From: Enoplosus armatus
Lineage: Eukaryota; Chordata; Actinopteri; Centrarchiformes; Enoplosidae
NCBI RefSeq assembly: GCF_043641665.1
Contig: NC_092186.1
Coordinates: 16,201,001-16,265,000 of the forward strand
Reading direction: 5' to 3'
DNA: 64,000 bases
Shown here: in pieces, positions 26,264-38,556 of the stretch
Layout of the letters: every line of letters begins with the position of its first letter
Position numbering within the stretch: the stretch's first letter is position 1
Made by a program: the position numbers and the translations under genes
Notes under the pieces: model-generated
Told to the model about the DNA's origin: nothing
The model's input: only the letters and a program-made list of their open reading frames with translations
Databases searched by the model: none

Positions 26264-28731
26264 GTGAGCCTAGTATGAATGTATGAGTTGTCTTGATAAA
26301 GTGTGTTGGCAGCATCGCCGGGATGTCCGCTGGATGCAGCTGCGTCGCGTTTCGCGTTGCACAGCAATATGATGGAAGCATTTCAGAAGTGGAGGATCAT
26401 AAAGCAGTCAGTTGTTCAGCAGCCACATTTTTAGTTTTTTACAACATATTGAAAACACATTTGAAATTAATTCATTTGGAAACAGGTACTTAATAACTGT
26501 ACATGCCACCTTACCTGTACTTTGCACATGTGTTTTCTGAATGCTTTAATTACATTGTCAATAAATATCTGCATTTATGTACATTCAAAAGTGAATTTCA
26601 TACTTCAGAGAGCTGCTCTGGCAAAAATAAACTCATACATAAAGATAGGGGAATAAAGAAAAGATCTGTGTTGTAGCCGCGAGCGAGGCGCTTCGGTCAC
26701 GCGTCAGGTAGACATCAGCACACTGTTTACAATGGCAAGAGATCGTCTCCAGCTGCTGTGGTGAAGCCGCATCCAATAGACATTAGGGGTTGGTCCACCA
26801 ATATGAATATGAATGGATACAGTTTGTTGTATAGGTGAAATGAAGTGTCTGAAATAGTTTGTTTTAGCTCATGTCATTATCAAGTGGATACGTCTTGCCA
26901 CACAAGATATTAAATGAAGTTTAAAATATCCTTGAAAACATATTTTGTTTGTGGTTGACATAATCTGAATTGTCCTGATTTTATATTACCCACCAAACCT
27001 GTATTTGAAGCATATGTACAATAAACAAATGCTGATTAATATTTATAATTACTATTTGTACTGTGGTTCACAGGGTGGTGTAAAGATGTGTTTAAAGTCG
27101 GACTCTGAGCTAAAATCTTCCATGCTGACATTGGACAATTATTAGGTCATACTTGTTTGTGGACAAGTGTGAATGTGTGATGGGAAAGGGGAGGTTTTTA
27201 TTTGTTTGCTCTTTCCCAGAGACAATGCATTTGTTTGTTCTCCAATTCGGCCGGCCTCTGGGGAGAGTCCACATAAAGAGTCATTTGTTCCTTGTCCTCA
27301 CCTTGCATCCTAATAAAATGTTGGCTGGCAACTGGCTTAAATCATTCGTGGCACATACATCAATCAGTCTAGATTCAAGTGTCAGTTCTTGAATTTAAAA
27401 ACCAAATTACCCCCATTACCCATCATTTACCCACTCCTGGTGAGCACAATTTCAATCATCAGCTCACACTGTGCTAATTGTAATTATGGGGTGGATTCAA
27501 TTTATTCAAATTGCTAAGGAGGCAAGTTGGCATGATTCTAGTCTTTACTTAATTTAAGGACTTGTTCTTTCTGTGACTTTTTACATAGCTAAATGGTGAT
27601 TTCTTAATTTACTCCTCATCACGAAAAGGACATTTGTATAAGGACTTAAGCACAGAACATGTGTAGCATCTGTACAACATTAACACTGGCTGTGAATACT
27701 CTATTGCCCATTTCCTGTGTATGGGAAATGAAGGCCACCTCTTATTTTGGCTCTGTGTTGATGCAGCCATACGATCAGTGCAGCACTGCTGCCAGTTTGT
27801 CTCTATCGGAAGTACTGTGACAGTTTTGACAAGCAAATCTTTCTCTTGATGTGTCACTGCTTTCATTCTGTAATGGAAGTGAGTGAGTGTTTATGTGTGT
27901 TTGCAGGGATTGAGGGGTTTCTTTCACTATGACAGAGGGGAGCATTGACTAGTTTGATGTTGAACTAGTGAAGAGGCGAGACACCCGCTGAGATTATCAG
28001 TGAATGTTCAGCTAACATTTGAGGAGGTCGCCGTGGGAGAGGGGACAACAGATTTGCGAATATTTGCTGGACATAAGGTCACACATAGTGTTTCAGCTCA
28101 GACTGCCTCTCAGAGCAACTTGAGCCAAGCTAGAGATCATGGGGGGCCAAGGCAAGGCCAAGATAGAGACATGTCTCCTCGCTGGAGGTTTATTATGGCT
28201 TATAATGCCAAATGTGAAACGGCAGCAGTAACAGAAACCACGCTGATGAAAACAAACTCAGCTGTAATACCTACGATAATCTCACAATCAGGATGCACAG
28301 CATATGCCGTTACATCGTGAATTTTAATCTCTACAGGCTGTTAAAGATCATCACAACCACCAAAGTAAACAATTAAACATTTGTCAATTTCGCAGCACAG
28401 ATGCCAGGCACAACTGGAATAGGATTTATCGTAATCCCTCTGCACCTGCAACAAAACGATGAACAACATGTCAAGTGGCACCCAGCTGGTTCACCTCTGG
28501 GTCATTTCTCTCTCCTCTCAGTCCTTCAAAGTGTCTCTCCAAGGCAGACACGACAGACCAAGTGATAAATAGATCTGTTGAAGAGGGTGATGAAGTACTG
28601 TACAATCTGAAGATCCACTAAAGGATGACAAACATTTGGATCGTCCTTGACTCATGCCACTTCCCCCCTTACATTTTGTATGTGGGTGAGAAATAAAAGC
28701 TTCATTTGTTGTCGTTGTCCTCTGTTTTCAG
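26264..28731 (+). other. negr1: negr1 intron, 2.5 kb, inside the Ig3 coding region
   Basis: GT-AG intron, the shortest in the window (acceptor CTGTTTTCAG ending 28731). It contains a MITE candidate at 26323-26783. 26790-28730 shows no recognisable gene; the chance frames (27609-27866 minus, 28000-28320 plus) have no recognisable domain. Confidence 0.8.
26323..26783. mobile_element. MITE candidate with CpG-rich imperfect terminal inverted repeats
   Basis: The 21 bases at 26323-26343 (ATGTCC...GCTGC) and the reverse complement of 26763-26783 match at 16 of 21 positions, most differences being transitions. Both ends are CpG-rich (GCGTCGCGTTTCGCG on the left, CCGCGAGCGAGGCGCTTCGG and CACGCG on the right), while the middle is AT-rich and non-coding, the usual build of a decayed non-autonomous DNA transposon. 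No target duplication was established; the true ends may lie a few bases outside. Superfamily unassigned. It starts 60 bases downstream of the Ig3a exon donor. Confidence 0.55.
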
Positions 28732-28880
28732 GATTATCAAGGGTCAGGGCATCGACATCAAGAGCCTCAGCTCCAGATCAGTCCTCACAGTGACCAACAT
28801 GACAGAGGATCGTTACGGGAACTACACGTGTGTCGCCTCCAACAAGCTAGGGACGACTAATGCCAGTGTGCCTCTCATTC
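28732..28880 (+). CDS. negr1: negr1 exon: second half of Ig domain 3
   Basis: Internal exon of 149 nt; acceptor TTTTCAG, donor C|GTAAGT. Reads (R)[17 protein letters not shown], then [19 protein letters not shown], then [13 protein letters not shown], ending with a single C. It completes Ig3: the F-strand YGNYTC supplies the second Cys of the domain. Three N-glycosylation sequons are visible (NMT, NYT, NAS), all at positions that carry sequons in NEGR1. NKLGTTNAS is conserved in NEGR1. The leftover C forms a Pro codon either with CG of 62931 (Pro-Pro-Asn join) or with CA of the cassette exon (Pro-Ile-Ile join). Confidence 0.95.
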
Positions 28881-30060
28881 GTAAGTTGTCTATCTACCTA
28901 CTTGTGGCTAACGGGAGTGGTGAAGAGTCAGAGTGCTGAGTGTTGTGGATGTCAGTGGGGGTTTTTGCCCTCAGACATGTTTTCCTTTTTGCTGCAGCAT
29001 TCTTGATAAGGATAAAAGCTAAAGCTAAGCCCAGTGCTGCAACTGGGTGCCCACATATTACCAGTGGAAGTGGTTTCTTATGTCCTAGTCATCAGTTTTG
29101 TGGACGTCAATTGTTTATCATGGTTGCAGTCTGTATATGTGTGGGTAGGTGTGTGTCTGTTGGTGTGTGTCTGCTTTCAAAGTCTACATCATCTGCATGT
29201 GTACTGGACAAAAACACCACCTGAAAAATTTAGCTTTGAGGTAACAGAATCACAATTACAAAGGCAGCTACACAGGTCAGTAATGCTAAGTTGAATGCTA
29301 AGTAGCAGTATGACTCAGATTCAGAAGAGGTCTGAGAGTCAGCCCTTTCAAAGTGCCATGAGGCATCTAACAGAGATCCAAAGAGGCCAAGTAATCAGAG
29401 GCCAAACTGCTGGTGCATCAGTGATAGACTGCAGAATTGTTTGATATGGTTAGAGAAGAGTTCTGCACACAATAAAGTACTGAAAAAACACACATCAGAA
29501 TAACTTAACACCACGAAACAAAGACAGCAAAAGTTTCCACAAATCACCTGCCCATCATGGCAGAAACCCAGGTTCAATGCCCAATGCCTGGGTAGTGGGA
29601 GCTTCAGCGTTGTGCATTCCCACAAACACAAATAGCAGTGTTCATGTGGGAAGCCAGTGAGGGGTCATGTCCATGTCACTGCAGGTCAGGCTGTCTGCAC
29701 AGAGGGGGGAGATAGTGTGAACTTCTGGCTGCATTGTCCTGATGAGGCCTGGTGGACTCCATGTGTTGCTGCCTACTCCCTGCTCAGGCCAACAATAGAG
29801 TAAGCAGTCATGAAGATACAATTGCAATTGCCCATTGTGGAGAAAAACGTGAAAACTGGATCAAAACCTCTGTGACACAGCCAAAGCAAAACTGTACATT
29901 ATGTGCTTAACAAAGCTAGTAATTATGGGAGCCATCATTCAGAAAAAGCTTGATAAGAAAGCCATCACATAAAAAAACAATAGTACACATTGCCAAACTG
30001 CTGAGAACACTGCAGTGGTAGATTTGTACTATACGCCATCTTCTCATAGTCTTAAGGTCC

Positions 30061-30133
30061 ACTGACTGGAGCCTAGCCCAGCAAGAGGCAGGGTGTACAC
30101 TGTCTGTGACAAGTCATCAGTCTATTACAGGGC
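30061..30133 (+). repeat. fragment of a common teleost interspersed repeat
   Basis: GGAGCCTAGCCCAGCAAGAG...CAGGGTGTACACTG...GTCATCAGTC...ACAGGGC follows, with decay, the GGAGCCTATCCCAGC...GGCGGGGTACACCCTGGACAGGTCGCCAGTC...GCAGGGC motif that I recall from many fish genomes. The family name is not assigned and the ends are approximate. Confidence 0.5.
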
Positions 30134-31059
30134 AAACTGGTGATTTCAAAGGTCCGTCATGTCAGGGATGCTCAAAATACCAAAATTATCAAAAAAGATA
30201 AAAGCGCCTTAAAAATGCCCTGAGGCTTATTCCCATTATAGTGCTCAACAGCCAAGGTCTGGCAACTGGTCAATTAACAGACGAGGAATACAAGGCTTTT
30301 CAGATCCTGGTGCACAAAACAGGGTTGCTTCATGCTTCCTATATTTCAAGAAAAGAAATCCTCTGTACTCATTTAAACATTTTTCATAGTGGTTTGATGA
30401 GTCTGTAGTCCACAGCTGCTTCGCTCACTGGAGATACACATCTATCTAGTCTCTATGGGAAGTGGCTTTCACCACTTTCATGTCCGAAAGAACAAGACAC
30501 TTCTCCTTCTTGAAGAATGTTACAATCTCCATCCATACATACACAAACTTGCTCAAGAGCACTCTACTTTTCCTAAGCCTTCTACCTCTCGGTAGGTATT
30601 TGATATTCCTACGCTGTTAGGCATTTCAGTTATTTTGTCCACCCGCTGTACCTGCCAAGCAGCAAAAAAAAAAGCAATGACAGCAAAGGGTCGGGGGAAC
30701 ATATTTCCCTCAACGTTTTAGAGCAAGAGTGGGTGAAAAAAATCCATTTAATGTACTGTATGTGATGAAATATGAGCAGGTGAATTAAATTATTCACCAG
30801 TTTGCGCTGCACTCTCTGATGATAACATTGTCCCTAGCAGGCCAGAGACTTGGAATACAAAAAGATATTTCTGTAGAGTTGGCAATTGTCAAAGGAGCAC
30901 TCCACTCTCCTGTTTGTGTATGCACAAAGAACATCAAAGGCTTGTCTCAGATCCTCAAATGGATGATCTTAATGTGACACTAGCAAGGCCTCAAAGGCAG
31001 AGCGGCAAAGAAACCCTCAGAATAGTCAGAGGAGGCAGCTTCCTGTGCTGCCACCCCCA

Positions 31060-31213
31060 ACTTCTCTCTCTTCCATTGCCTCGCTTTATCTCTTTGTCTG
31101 TCTTCCTATCGTGGCTTTGTCTCCTGGATTCTCTTATCTCACTCTCTTACTCTCACTCTTTTGTCCTCTCTCCCCCCTTGTCTCTCATTCTTCCTCTCTA
31201 TCACTCTCTTTGT

Positions 31214-31248
<35 letters not shown>

Positions 31249-31275
31249 CATCTCTTCTCCTTCCCTTTCTCTCCC
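31060..31275. repeat. polypyrimidine tract with (CA)16
   Basis: About 200 bases of C/T-rich sequence (TCTC, CTCT and CCTC units) ending in a clean CA run at 31216-31247 and further C/T-rich sequence. The overlapping open frames (Leu/Ser/Pro and His-Thr repeats) are translations of this tract. Confidence 0.9.
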
Positions 31276-32280
31276 ATGATATCCACTAATGGAAGAGAGG
31301 CCAATTCTGCTGTCGCTCTTAATGAGAAATGGCAAGCAATCGCCGCAGCGCACTCTCACCGGTATGTTGACGCAAATAACAAAACCCAGAGGTTAGATTT
31401 CGCCACGGGTGACTTTGGATTGCTATTTTAGAACCAGTCGATAGCTATTGATGAGCAAGATGGGAAGGGGGAAAGGGGCAGGCATATTTGATAGAGCATC
31501 ATACATTGAGGGGAATTTTAAATGGCAACACGATGTGGGTGGTTTGCGGTGAAAGAATGGAGTATGTAAATATATACAGTAGTTTCTTTGGTTGTTTCCA
31601 TTACACTGAGGGGTTTAGTAACTGTGTGTGAATTGATAAAGTCAAGTAAGGGTCATCCCCATTCAAAAAGCCCTCTTGAAATACAGCCACTGGGGGAAAA
31701 GATAAAATGTAAACCTAAATTCTAAGCATTCAGGGCTCAGTTTCATTAGTCTCTTGTCAAGATTCTGAAGTTGAAAGGTCCTTATCCCTCAGCAGTGTAA
31801 ATCCTTTTTGTCTTAACCTAACAGAGTCACTTTAAATCAGTCCAGGAAAAGGCTTGGCCATTATCGCTGATGAGATGAACTGTGACTCTGGAAAGCCTTC
31901 TCCGAGGGAAAGTAAACACATTTGCCTTCCCATCCAAAGCAGCCACTGGAGGACAGCTAGTTTGGTTTCTGTTTCAAATAAAACAAGGATGAAAAACTGA
32001 ATTAGCATCCTGGCTTTGTGCACATGTTGACATGGCAGGTTCTGACTAATTTCTGCCGCTGTCCTCACTGTACGCTGTTGTGGTGGTTGGGATTCAATTC
32101 TGCCAGTTGTGTTAGACCATGTGGGTTTTTTGTGCTGTTAAACCATTAGTCAGGGATTGTGATCTCTTTCAGCTAAGTACCACTTTAAGCTGTGTGTTTA
32201 AAGCTGTGGTAAAACACAAACTGGGTTCTTTGGAGCAGAAAGAAAGCATACAACCTCTTTGTCACTACTTGTTGGAGTAC

Positions 32281-32282
<2 letters not shown>

Positions 32283-32323
<41 letters not shown>

Positions 32324-32368
32324 GTGTGTGTGTGTGGTTGTGTATGTGTATGTGTGTTTGTGTGTGCA
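32283..32368. repeat. long interrupted (TG)n microsatellite
   Basis: Mostly TG units with single interruptions (CG near 32319, GT and TA variants after 32337). Both-strand open frames here are repeat artefacts. Confidence 0.95.
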
Positions 32369-33730
32369 CAAAGCTTTTTATACCTGATCGTTTTTTGAAT
32401 AACACAATACCCAGTGTCATCAGCGAATGAACAAATAATAAAGTGGAAAAGCACTTGTCACAATTGTTAAGTTATAAAGGTGTAATGAATTGAGCTGGAT
32501 AATAGGTTTGAATGATGGCATAGAAATACTCAGAAATAACTTGGGAGACTTTTTGTGCTTCTACATGTTTGCAGATGGACTATTTGTATTTAATTGATTA
32601 CAAGTGAACCCGAGCTTGTGCAGGTGTAGTTTGTTATTTTCAATCAGCTAGATTTAATCACAAGGCAGGCTTACTCTCAATAGCTTCACTTTTACAACAG
32701 AAAAGTAATCTCAGTTAATGAGGTATCAGCTTTCTGAGTAAAATTGTAGCGTAATAGTCAGTTTGTTTTAGCAGTTGTACAAAATCGAAGCAGTAAGACT
32801 TGAACAAAACCTGCAGAGTGGAACTGGGTCGATGCATTTGTTCTTACTCTGAGAAAGATGCCAGTTTTATACAAAAGCAGGAGTGAGTTAAGGCAGTCAC
32901 CAACTATAGGAGGTTATGTGCTGTTATTTGTTTGTTGATTTACTTATTGAATGTATTTTACAGGGGCTGCGCGTATTATAAAGCAAGCCTAGTAGCTGTT
33001 TTTTGTGGCCAGATGTTACAGTCAGGATGTCTGTTATTATGTACAATAAGTTTTGTTCATATGCTGTGTGTCCACAAGTTTATGTACCATTAGTGCTGGC
33101 TTTGCTAATGTTTGTGTGGGAATTACTAAGACAGGCTCATCAGTATGAACATTTCAGTTGGATTTGCTTGTAAAAAGTGATGGGTGACTACAGTTATACA
33201 TGAGCATCTGTGCAAATGACAGTTTAGTAGCAACTAGATCAAATTTGCTCTTAACTGACACTACAAAGTCATCCTAAAAAACACAATGTTTTGTGTTTTG
33301 GAGTACGGAGGGGAAAAAAACAAAGAAGAGCAGAGGAGGAAGTTAAAATGAAAGAAACAGAGAGGACAAACAAAACCTGCAGCTCCCACAGCCCAAACTC
33401 TTAAGGATGCTATAAGATTCAACACACTGTGATAAAATGTAGCGATAAGGTTTGATAATCTAGCGTTAATGAAAACAGAGAATCACAAACGTACGTATTA
33501 CGTTCTGCGTTAATTGTTCGTCCACATAATCTTTAGTTAATGATTCATGTTTTAAAAAACACACCACAATCCTCAAACACTCCTCAAACCATCTGGATAA
33601 AAATATATTCCATCTACCACACAATTAAAAAGATTTTTAACCATTTGTTTAATTGTGATTCTTTTTTGTAATCCAAACAAAGATGGTAGCCAGAAAAGCC
33701 ATAAGTCCTTGCTCAGTTTGTACATTTTAC

Positions 33731-33761
33731 AACTGATAATGAAATATATATATTATCAGTT
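33731..33761. repeat. short perfect inverted repeat
   Basis: AACTGATAAT (33731-33740) is exactly complementary to ATTATCAGTT (33752-33761), with an 11-base AT-rich spacer. It may be a chance AT-rich hairpin or the remnant of a MITE end. Confidence 0.55.
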
Positions 33762-34465
33762 ACATTGGTGAATATTGATGTTTCCAATCTTCACAATGTT
33801 TTATAGTTTTGTACATAATAATGCGTTCATATTTTGCATTTTACAATAAGAGCAACGGTCATTTCCTTCAGATCAACGGTTAGTCAAAGATTGCTTGGTA
33901 TTTATTTGTCATTAAACTCAACTCTGTGACTTGAATGTAAGTGTAACACATGAGCCACAAACTGGAGCTACTGCTGTGTCATCTATGAGTCATACGTCCA
34001 AGTTCAGCTTTAGATTGTTGTCAAGCCAAAGAGATACTGTAAATAACAGTTTAATTTAACATACAGAATTATTTTTAAATGTACCAAAGCATCATTGCAG
34101 GTTGAGTTTCTGATAGTTTCTCCTTGCGTATGCACACATATACTAAATGTACACCACACACTCACACACACCTCATGATTTGAGCTGAGGTATAACAATC
34201 ACCGAACTGGCAATCCCTATTTCAACTTCCCATTTCATGTGCTAGATGGAAGTGAACTTCAATGAAAAGACTGAGGCTGTTCACTCCTATTTTCTGAGGA
34301 GTCCTCCATCTTAATTGGTCAAGCTCTTATCCCCCAGCCCACCTCGGCTTAGCCCTGGAGGAGATTTTCTCCGCCTATACCTCTGCCTTCATTTCCTCCT
34401 TTCTCCTCCTCTCCTCCTCCCCCCCTGAGCAGTAATCGGAAGAGACTGATGGGGGAGAAAAAGAG

Positions 34466-34468
<3 letters not shown>

Positions 34469-34534
<66 letters not shown>
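34469..34534. repeat. (CT)33 microsatellite
   Basis: 66 bases of uninterrupted CT preceded by a C/T-rich block (34388-34427). It is expected to be highly length-polymorphic and capable of triplex structure. Confidence 0.97.
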
Positions 34535-34537
<3 letters not shown>

Positions 34538-37500
34538 ACTGCTCAGCCTCCCTCAGGCAAGAGAGACACTGCTGGCTACTTGGTTAATGAACGTCGTGTT
34601 CGTTTGTCACGCTTATCAATCACCGCATGTGTAGGTGTCATTTCGACATGTCTCCTCATCTGCCATTGTTGTTGATGATGTTGTTTGTTCCCGCACCGTG
34701 TGATTGTACCTGAGTCATGGAGCAGAGACGCAGGAAAATGGCAGCTAAAGGTGAAACCTGAAATGTGGGTGTGTGATAACAGCTTAAAATGCAGGGAAGT
34801 AATGTTGAAGCCATGTGGGGAATGGAGGGCAATGTATCACATCTTAGCGAGTTGTATTCATCTTCTATTTATTTGTCTACATTGGTAATAAAATCAGGTG
34901 GATTCTGGGAATATTCAGTTGTTTTCTGATTGTTTTTCAGTTGTAAAACTTTAAAGTTGAGCACTTTTTTTTTAGTGTTAAGACAGCTTTTAGGTATTTT
35001 CATTTTCAAATACTCACATATCAAAATATGCTGAATAAATTGAACATGGGGAGGTTGCAGTGTCCTTTATTTTCCCCAAAAGCACCCTTACAGTGTTGCG
35101 CCATTTACCTGTCATTTGAATGCCTGCATTTCCATATTTAGGCAATCAGAAAATCCATTAACATTTTCCAGTCGCGCTGCGATGAGGAAATGTTTGGTGC
35201 TGTGGCAGAGTGTTCATCCTGCAGCCCAGCGGGCAATGGACTCGCTACCCACCCACACCCCACCCACCCTTGCCGACTCCTGTAGGAGGCCAGAAGCACT
35301 GCTAGGAACGTTCATCCCTGGATGACTGAGCCCAGTGGATGCTCACAGGATGACACACTCTCTGAGCAGCATTAAAAATGACATAGGATGAATAACTAAT
35401 TAGCTGGCTCACACATTAACACACTCTTTAACTCCAACTTTTCTATCACCAAGGAGGGATCAGTGAGGAAAATGTTGAAAAGGAATGCATGAACAATAAC
35501 TTTATAATGCACTCAAATGGAGCAGTGAAGATGAATTGGACACTTTTGATAGCCCAGATTGCAAATTTTCTTTGGAACATCCTCTTCCTACCTGTTCCTT
35601 TAAGGGGTGCTAAGTAAGATTTCTACTGCACTATAGCACAAACATGGTCACATTCTATCTGCGCGGGGTTGATAGGATTGTTTATCAGCATTACTGACTC
35701 AGCATGTAATCACAAGGTGCTCATATTTTTATCTTTGAAAAGTGACTTTAAAAACACACATTTTGCCTCTTACTTGCATGTTACTTTTGGATCTTTGGTC
35801 ATATTAGCTCGCTACCTTGTCTCTGCTATTGTGAAAATGTAACTCCGAACACACTTCATGTTAAGGACTACCCCAAGTCCAAATTCTGTATAGTAGCAGT
35901 CTAGAGTCCTAATATGGGGTGCAGCTTTAATATTAACTCCTCATTATGCATGTGATGAGCTAAACTCTGGCCCACATGAACACTGGTTCCTACAAATCAT
36001 GTCCTATAAATCTCTCGCATTATCCCGTCTACAGAGAACAAAGAGAATAGCAATTCATGAAATGAAATAGCTGTGAAAACTAATGTGTTTTATCTTGCAA
36101 GTGAGCGGGCTGTGTAAGAGGTTGACTGCCATATACAGTGCGTGAAATGATGCGTTGCTCTGCTGAGTGAGAGAAAGAGCCCGAGTCAGTGTGGAGCTAT
36201 GAGGGAGAGATTGCATGTCAAAAGATATGTTCCACAGTAATGGACGAGTGTCTGAGAGCTCATGAAATGATTCACTGGTGAATTGATGCTCAAGTATTAA
36301 TCAGATAGCACCCGCCTGCCTGTTTGAAGAAAGAACTAAAAAGAAACTGTCTTCACATATCGGCTCCCCCAGGAGTACTTAAAGTGGAAACATTTGTGGA
36401 AGAAAAGATGAATTCGACCATTTCCCCACCAATATACCGAGGGAAAAGGCATATCACTTCACGTATGAATACTGATTCCTACACAATTTCCCCATCAAAA
36501 AGAATGATGAAATCAAATGAAAGCAAATGTGTTATTGTTGTTGGCCTAACAGTAGCCCGTTACCAGCAACAGCTGTTAGAGCGCTTCAGTAAGGCGACAT
36601 AGAGGCCACAGATTGAGAGCATGGCGTGGACGACAGTGCACCCTTTTGCCCCTCAACTGAAATTACCATATTGAGTTCCCATGTAAATGGATTAAAATGG
36701 AGAGTCTAAGTAGGCTTCTGCACTGTTGCATGGCCTAGATTTAGCAGCTCACTGCAACAACATTAAGAAGTATTCTCTTTTTGTGTGAATATATGTGAGT
36801 TGTAGTCATGGCTGCCATGGTTTCCCTTGTGACAGGTAAGCTCCTCCTCCGCCATGAAGCCTTCTGGAAGATGGTAGTATATACCAATGTGAGGAGTATA
36901 AATAGTTTTTTAGCTGCAAGTGTAAGTCACACTGTTCGTGTGCCAAAAAGGCGAAGCTGAAAAAAACCCTGCGAGTCCAACCACTGCATCACTTTGAGTT
37001 GAGCTCTCGTGGTAAGGAACAGCTTTGCTCTGCTTTGCTTTGCTTTGCCCCCCGTGTGATTCACTGCACAAAGCTGGTCACAGCTTGTCTCGAATTAAGT
37101 GCTTGTTTACCAAACAGAAAGCCATGTTATTTATTTATTTATTTGTTGCAAACTTCAGATCAAATGGACAGTAATGTTTACATTACAGTGATATCTTCAT
37201 ACCAAACTAGCATTGAATAATTCATGCTGCACAGCAACAGTATGGTTTTAACTGTGAGTTTTGGAAGTCTGATCAATAACCTTATCAACACCTAAATGTG
37301 ATGGTTAAAAAAAAAAAATTATATATTGCTTTTATTTTCTGCACCTACTTGCATCAGAGTGAATTCTTTGGTTAAATCTGCAGAAATCTTTACATCAAAT
37401 GTGACAAAGCATAAGATCTACTTGGTGTGACATTTTACATATACACTTCAAAAGTAAAGAAGATGGGTTTGTCGCTGTCTGTCCACGGGCACACTCAGCT

Positions 37501-38044
37501 CCAGTAGTTTGACACACTGAACTGAACATTTCTTGATGTCACATTATTCCATCTCCCAAATGCCACCAGTGGCTCAGCCTGAAATGAGTTCATAAGGTAA
37601 TCAGATTGGGACTCTGAGTTCCCCCCTCAGAGGGATCAAAGGCAGACTAAAAGTTCCCCTTCTTTTTTTTTTGCTCATTCTACGGTCGCTTCATACAACC
37701 TAAAAGGAGGACACGAAATGGAGAAACAGCCAGTTTTTTAGCATACAAGCAGTGTGATGAAAGTTTTTCAGCCAATCACAAAACTCCCTTGGGGCTTTGG
37801 AGCAGCCCCAGCTCCCAGCTCCCAGGTTCCCCTCATTTTTTTGTCTTAGCAGTAACCCATGCAAATCCGAGGCAACTGGGGGGATAAAAGGTGTTGTTTA
37901 TGCGCATGTGGAGGTTGCATCTTGCCACAGAGACACCAGTCCTTTATGCATGGAGAGGATTTGTCTCCATCCCCTGTCCTTTTGTCCTTGCATGCATTTT
38001 TCTTTTTCTTTTACGTCTCCATTCTGTTAATAATACATGAATGT

Positions 38045-38131
38045 CCTCTTTCCCTCCCCCTCCCTCTTCCCCCCTCTCCTCCCCTGTAGCAATTATTGAA
38101 CCCACCACCACTAGTGCTGTCTCAAGCCCAG
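38045..38131 (+). CDS. negr1: negr1 candidate cassette exon (coding 38090-38131) with its polypyrimidine tract
   Basis: Coding part is 38090-38131 (42 nt). The listed start includes the acceptor tract: 45 bases of almost pure C/T ending in TAG at 38087-38089. The donor is G|GTCAGT. Entry and exit phases are the same as those joining 28880 to 62931, so including it adds exactly 14 residues and keeps the frame. In the inclusion form the sequence is VPLI-PIIEPTTTSAVSSP-APNTAPYG; in the skipped form it is VPLI-PPNTAPYG. The insert is Thr/Ser/Pro-rich, like a short O-glycosylated stalk between Ig3 and the GPI anchor. IgLON genes are known to carry small alternative exons at this point, and I believe NEGR1 has a long isoform with a similar insert, but that is memory, not checked. 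Whether it is skipped cannot be told from DNA. Confidence 0.78.
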
Positions 38132-38383
38132 GTCAGTATATGTCACCATGCTGTACACCAAATTAGCAAAGAGGTCCGCTGCCTCATACTAACCTGAGCT
38201 GAAATCCTTTCCTCCATCTTGATTTATTTAATTGGCTGGCTGGAATGCCTGCTGGGTGTACAGCTTCATTGTATGTTTGTTAATTTGATTTGCATTCGTT
38301 TTTTTTCCTGTTAATTTTGGGTTGGCTTCTACAGCCTGGCTACCTATACTTCGTGCAGCCTGTGTCATCACGCCCGCCCCCCT

Positions 38384-38556
38384 TCCTTCCATTACAACCC
38401 CGCCTCCACCACCACCACCCCCATGTGGAGCTAACAGTAGTGTCATCAAAGTGGCTCTTCCATAGGCCTCTGGGTCTGATGCTTTTCATAATGCTGATGG
38501 CTTCTTCTTCTTCTTCTTCTTCTTCTTCTTCTTCTTCTTCTTCTTCTTCTTCTTCC
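38384..38556. repeat. C-rich segment and (TTC)18 cluster
   Basis: A C-rich block with CCCGCCCCCC and repeated CCACCACCACC at 38371-38423, then a (TTC)n run at 38501-38556. On the minus strand the first block is G-rich and could form a quadruplex. The open frames (poly-Ser, poly-Glu, poly-Arg) are translations of the trinucleotide run. Confidence 0.9.

Larger units (their letters stand above)
28881..38089 (+). other. negr1: negr1 intron, 9.2 kb, before the candidate cassette exon
   Basis: GT-AG intron. Contents recognised: an interspersed-repeat fragment at 30061-30133, a pyrimidine tract plus (CA)16 at 31060-31275, a long TG microsatellite at 32283-32368, a short perfect hairpin at 33731-33761 and (CT)33 at 34469-34534. 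It ends in a 45-base pyrimidine tract and TAG acceptor (38045-38089). In 28900-30050, 32400-34450 and 34600-38040 I see no supported gene. 35600-35900 looks like a decayed interspersed repeat but I cannot name it. Confidence 0.8.

Noticed and set aside
28000..28320. 106-codon frame between the two Ig3 exons
   Set aside because: No domain, no splice sites consistent with the negr1 phases, and the Ig3 halves join correctly without it.
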